Assembly: GCA_903953455.1 (NCBI GenBank)
Contig: CAJBJW010000153.1
Location: forward strand, 1 to 5,762
DNA from: an uncultured Pseudomonadota bacterium
GTDB taxonomy: Bacteria > Pseudomonadota > Gammaproteobacteria > Methylococcales > Methylomonadaceae
Direction: 5' to 3'
Length of the DNA stretch: 5,762 nt
A program made the position numbers and the translations under genes. The notes under the pieces are model-generated. The model did not search any database. It saw only the letters and a program-made list of their open reading frames with translations, and had not been told where the DNA came from. Positions 5,417 through 5,762 of this stretch are shown piece by piece. Within the stretch, counting starts at the first letter, position 1. The number at the start of each line of letters is the position of its first letter.

Positions 5417-5762
5417 ACGCGACCTGTTTTTGTTTTTCGCACAATAGCGCGTGTTGAAGAGTTTGTGTCATGTTTCCGATACTGTAATGACGATTAGCAA
5501 GTTCACGTATTCTCCAAATACCAATAATCGAATTACATACAAAAATTTCATCCGATTGCAATAGCGTTTCCATGGAAAAATAGGCTTCTACAACATTGTA
5601 CTGCGTCATTATCCACGCACGAATAATCCCTGCAATGCCGCAATGTGTTATAGGTGCTGTATATAAAATACCATTTTTTACATAAAATAAATTTGTCATT
5701 GTGCCTTCAATGACATGTTGCTCAATATCGAGCATTAATCCTTCTTGAAACTCATCACTTCC
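5403..5762 (-). CDS. pabC: Aminodeoxychorismate lyase PabC, C-terminal 119 residues (5' end beyond window)
   Basis: PabC is a PLP-dependent fold-type IV enzyme that releases pyruvate from 4-amino-4-deoxychorismate to give p-aminobenzoate for folate. The frame is open to the right edge, so the ATG at 5735 is internal: the codons above it read GSDEFQEGL, which continues directly into MLD, the conserved family segment. VIEGTMTNLFYV (family IEGT.SNLF, around the PLP phosphate-binding region) and THCGIAGIIR follow, as expected for the C-terminal half. The catalytic lysine lies upstream, outside the window. Branched-chain aminotransferases and D-amino-acid transaminases share the fold, but the position directly before mltG–tmk–holB makes PabC the best call. 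The TAA (5405–5403) lies inside the start of mltG, a 14-nt overlap. Confidence 0.9.
   Translation of the reverse strand, partial: GSDEFQEGLMLDIEQHVIEGTMTNLFYVKNGILYTAPITHCGIAGIIRAWIMTQYNVVEAYFSMETLLQSDEIFVCNSIIGIWRIRELANRHYSIGNMTQTLQHALLCEKQKQVAYENV

Noticed and set aside
5403..5735. Reading the rightmost gene as a complete 110-residue protein starting at 5735
   Set aside because: The frame stays open to 5762, and the codons above that ATG encode conserved PabC sequence, so the gene is truncated by the window edge rather than short.

Overview
The window is a stretch of AT-rich chromosome in which every gene I can support lies on the minus strand, so the reading order runs from high to low coordinates. 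The gene order pabC–mltG–tmk–holB–pilZ–tatD is the classic gammaproteobacterial housekeeping cluster. In particular, a short PilZ of the pilus-biogenesis type between holB and tatD points to Gammaproteobacteria. The low GC content suggests a low-GC lineage, but I cannot place the order or genus from sequence alone.

Layout in transcription order: the C-terminal part of pabC (folate) enters at the right edge (5762–5403). It is followed by mltG (peptidoglycan endolytic transglycosylase, 5416–4403), tmk (dTMP kinase, 4406–3783), holB (DNA polymerase III delta', 3786–2791), pilZ (2787–2443), tatD (metal-dependent DNase, 2430–1660), moaD (1663–1430) and moaE (1428–988). Junctions are very tight: a 14-nt overlap at pabC/mltG, ATGA overlaps at mltG/tmk, tmk/holB and tatD/moaD, and gaps of 1–12 nt elsewhere. 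All eight genes therefore look like one transcript with translational coupling. A 191-bp AT-rich non-coding gap (797–987) follows. After it comes the N-terminal 265 codons of a membrane sensor histidine kinase (796–1), which runs off the left edge before its complete ATP-binding domain.

Functionally the operon mixes one-carbon/folate and dTTP supply (pabC, tmk), the replication clamp loader (holB), a DNA nuclease (tatD), cell-wall synthesis (mltG), type IV pilus assembly (pilZ) and both subunits of molybdopterin synthase (moaD, moaE). The less ordinary parts are the attachment of moaD-moaE to this cluster, a moaE ribosome-binding site that lies inside the codons for MoaD's essential C-terminal Gly-Gly, and a repeat-rich leader in front of a histidine kinase with almost no extracytoplasmic sensor. 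I see no mobile element, CRISPR array, RNA gene or defence system, and no convincing undescribed multi-gene system.
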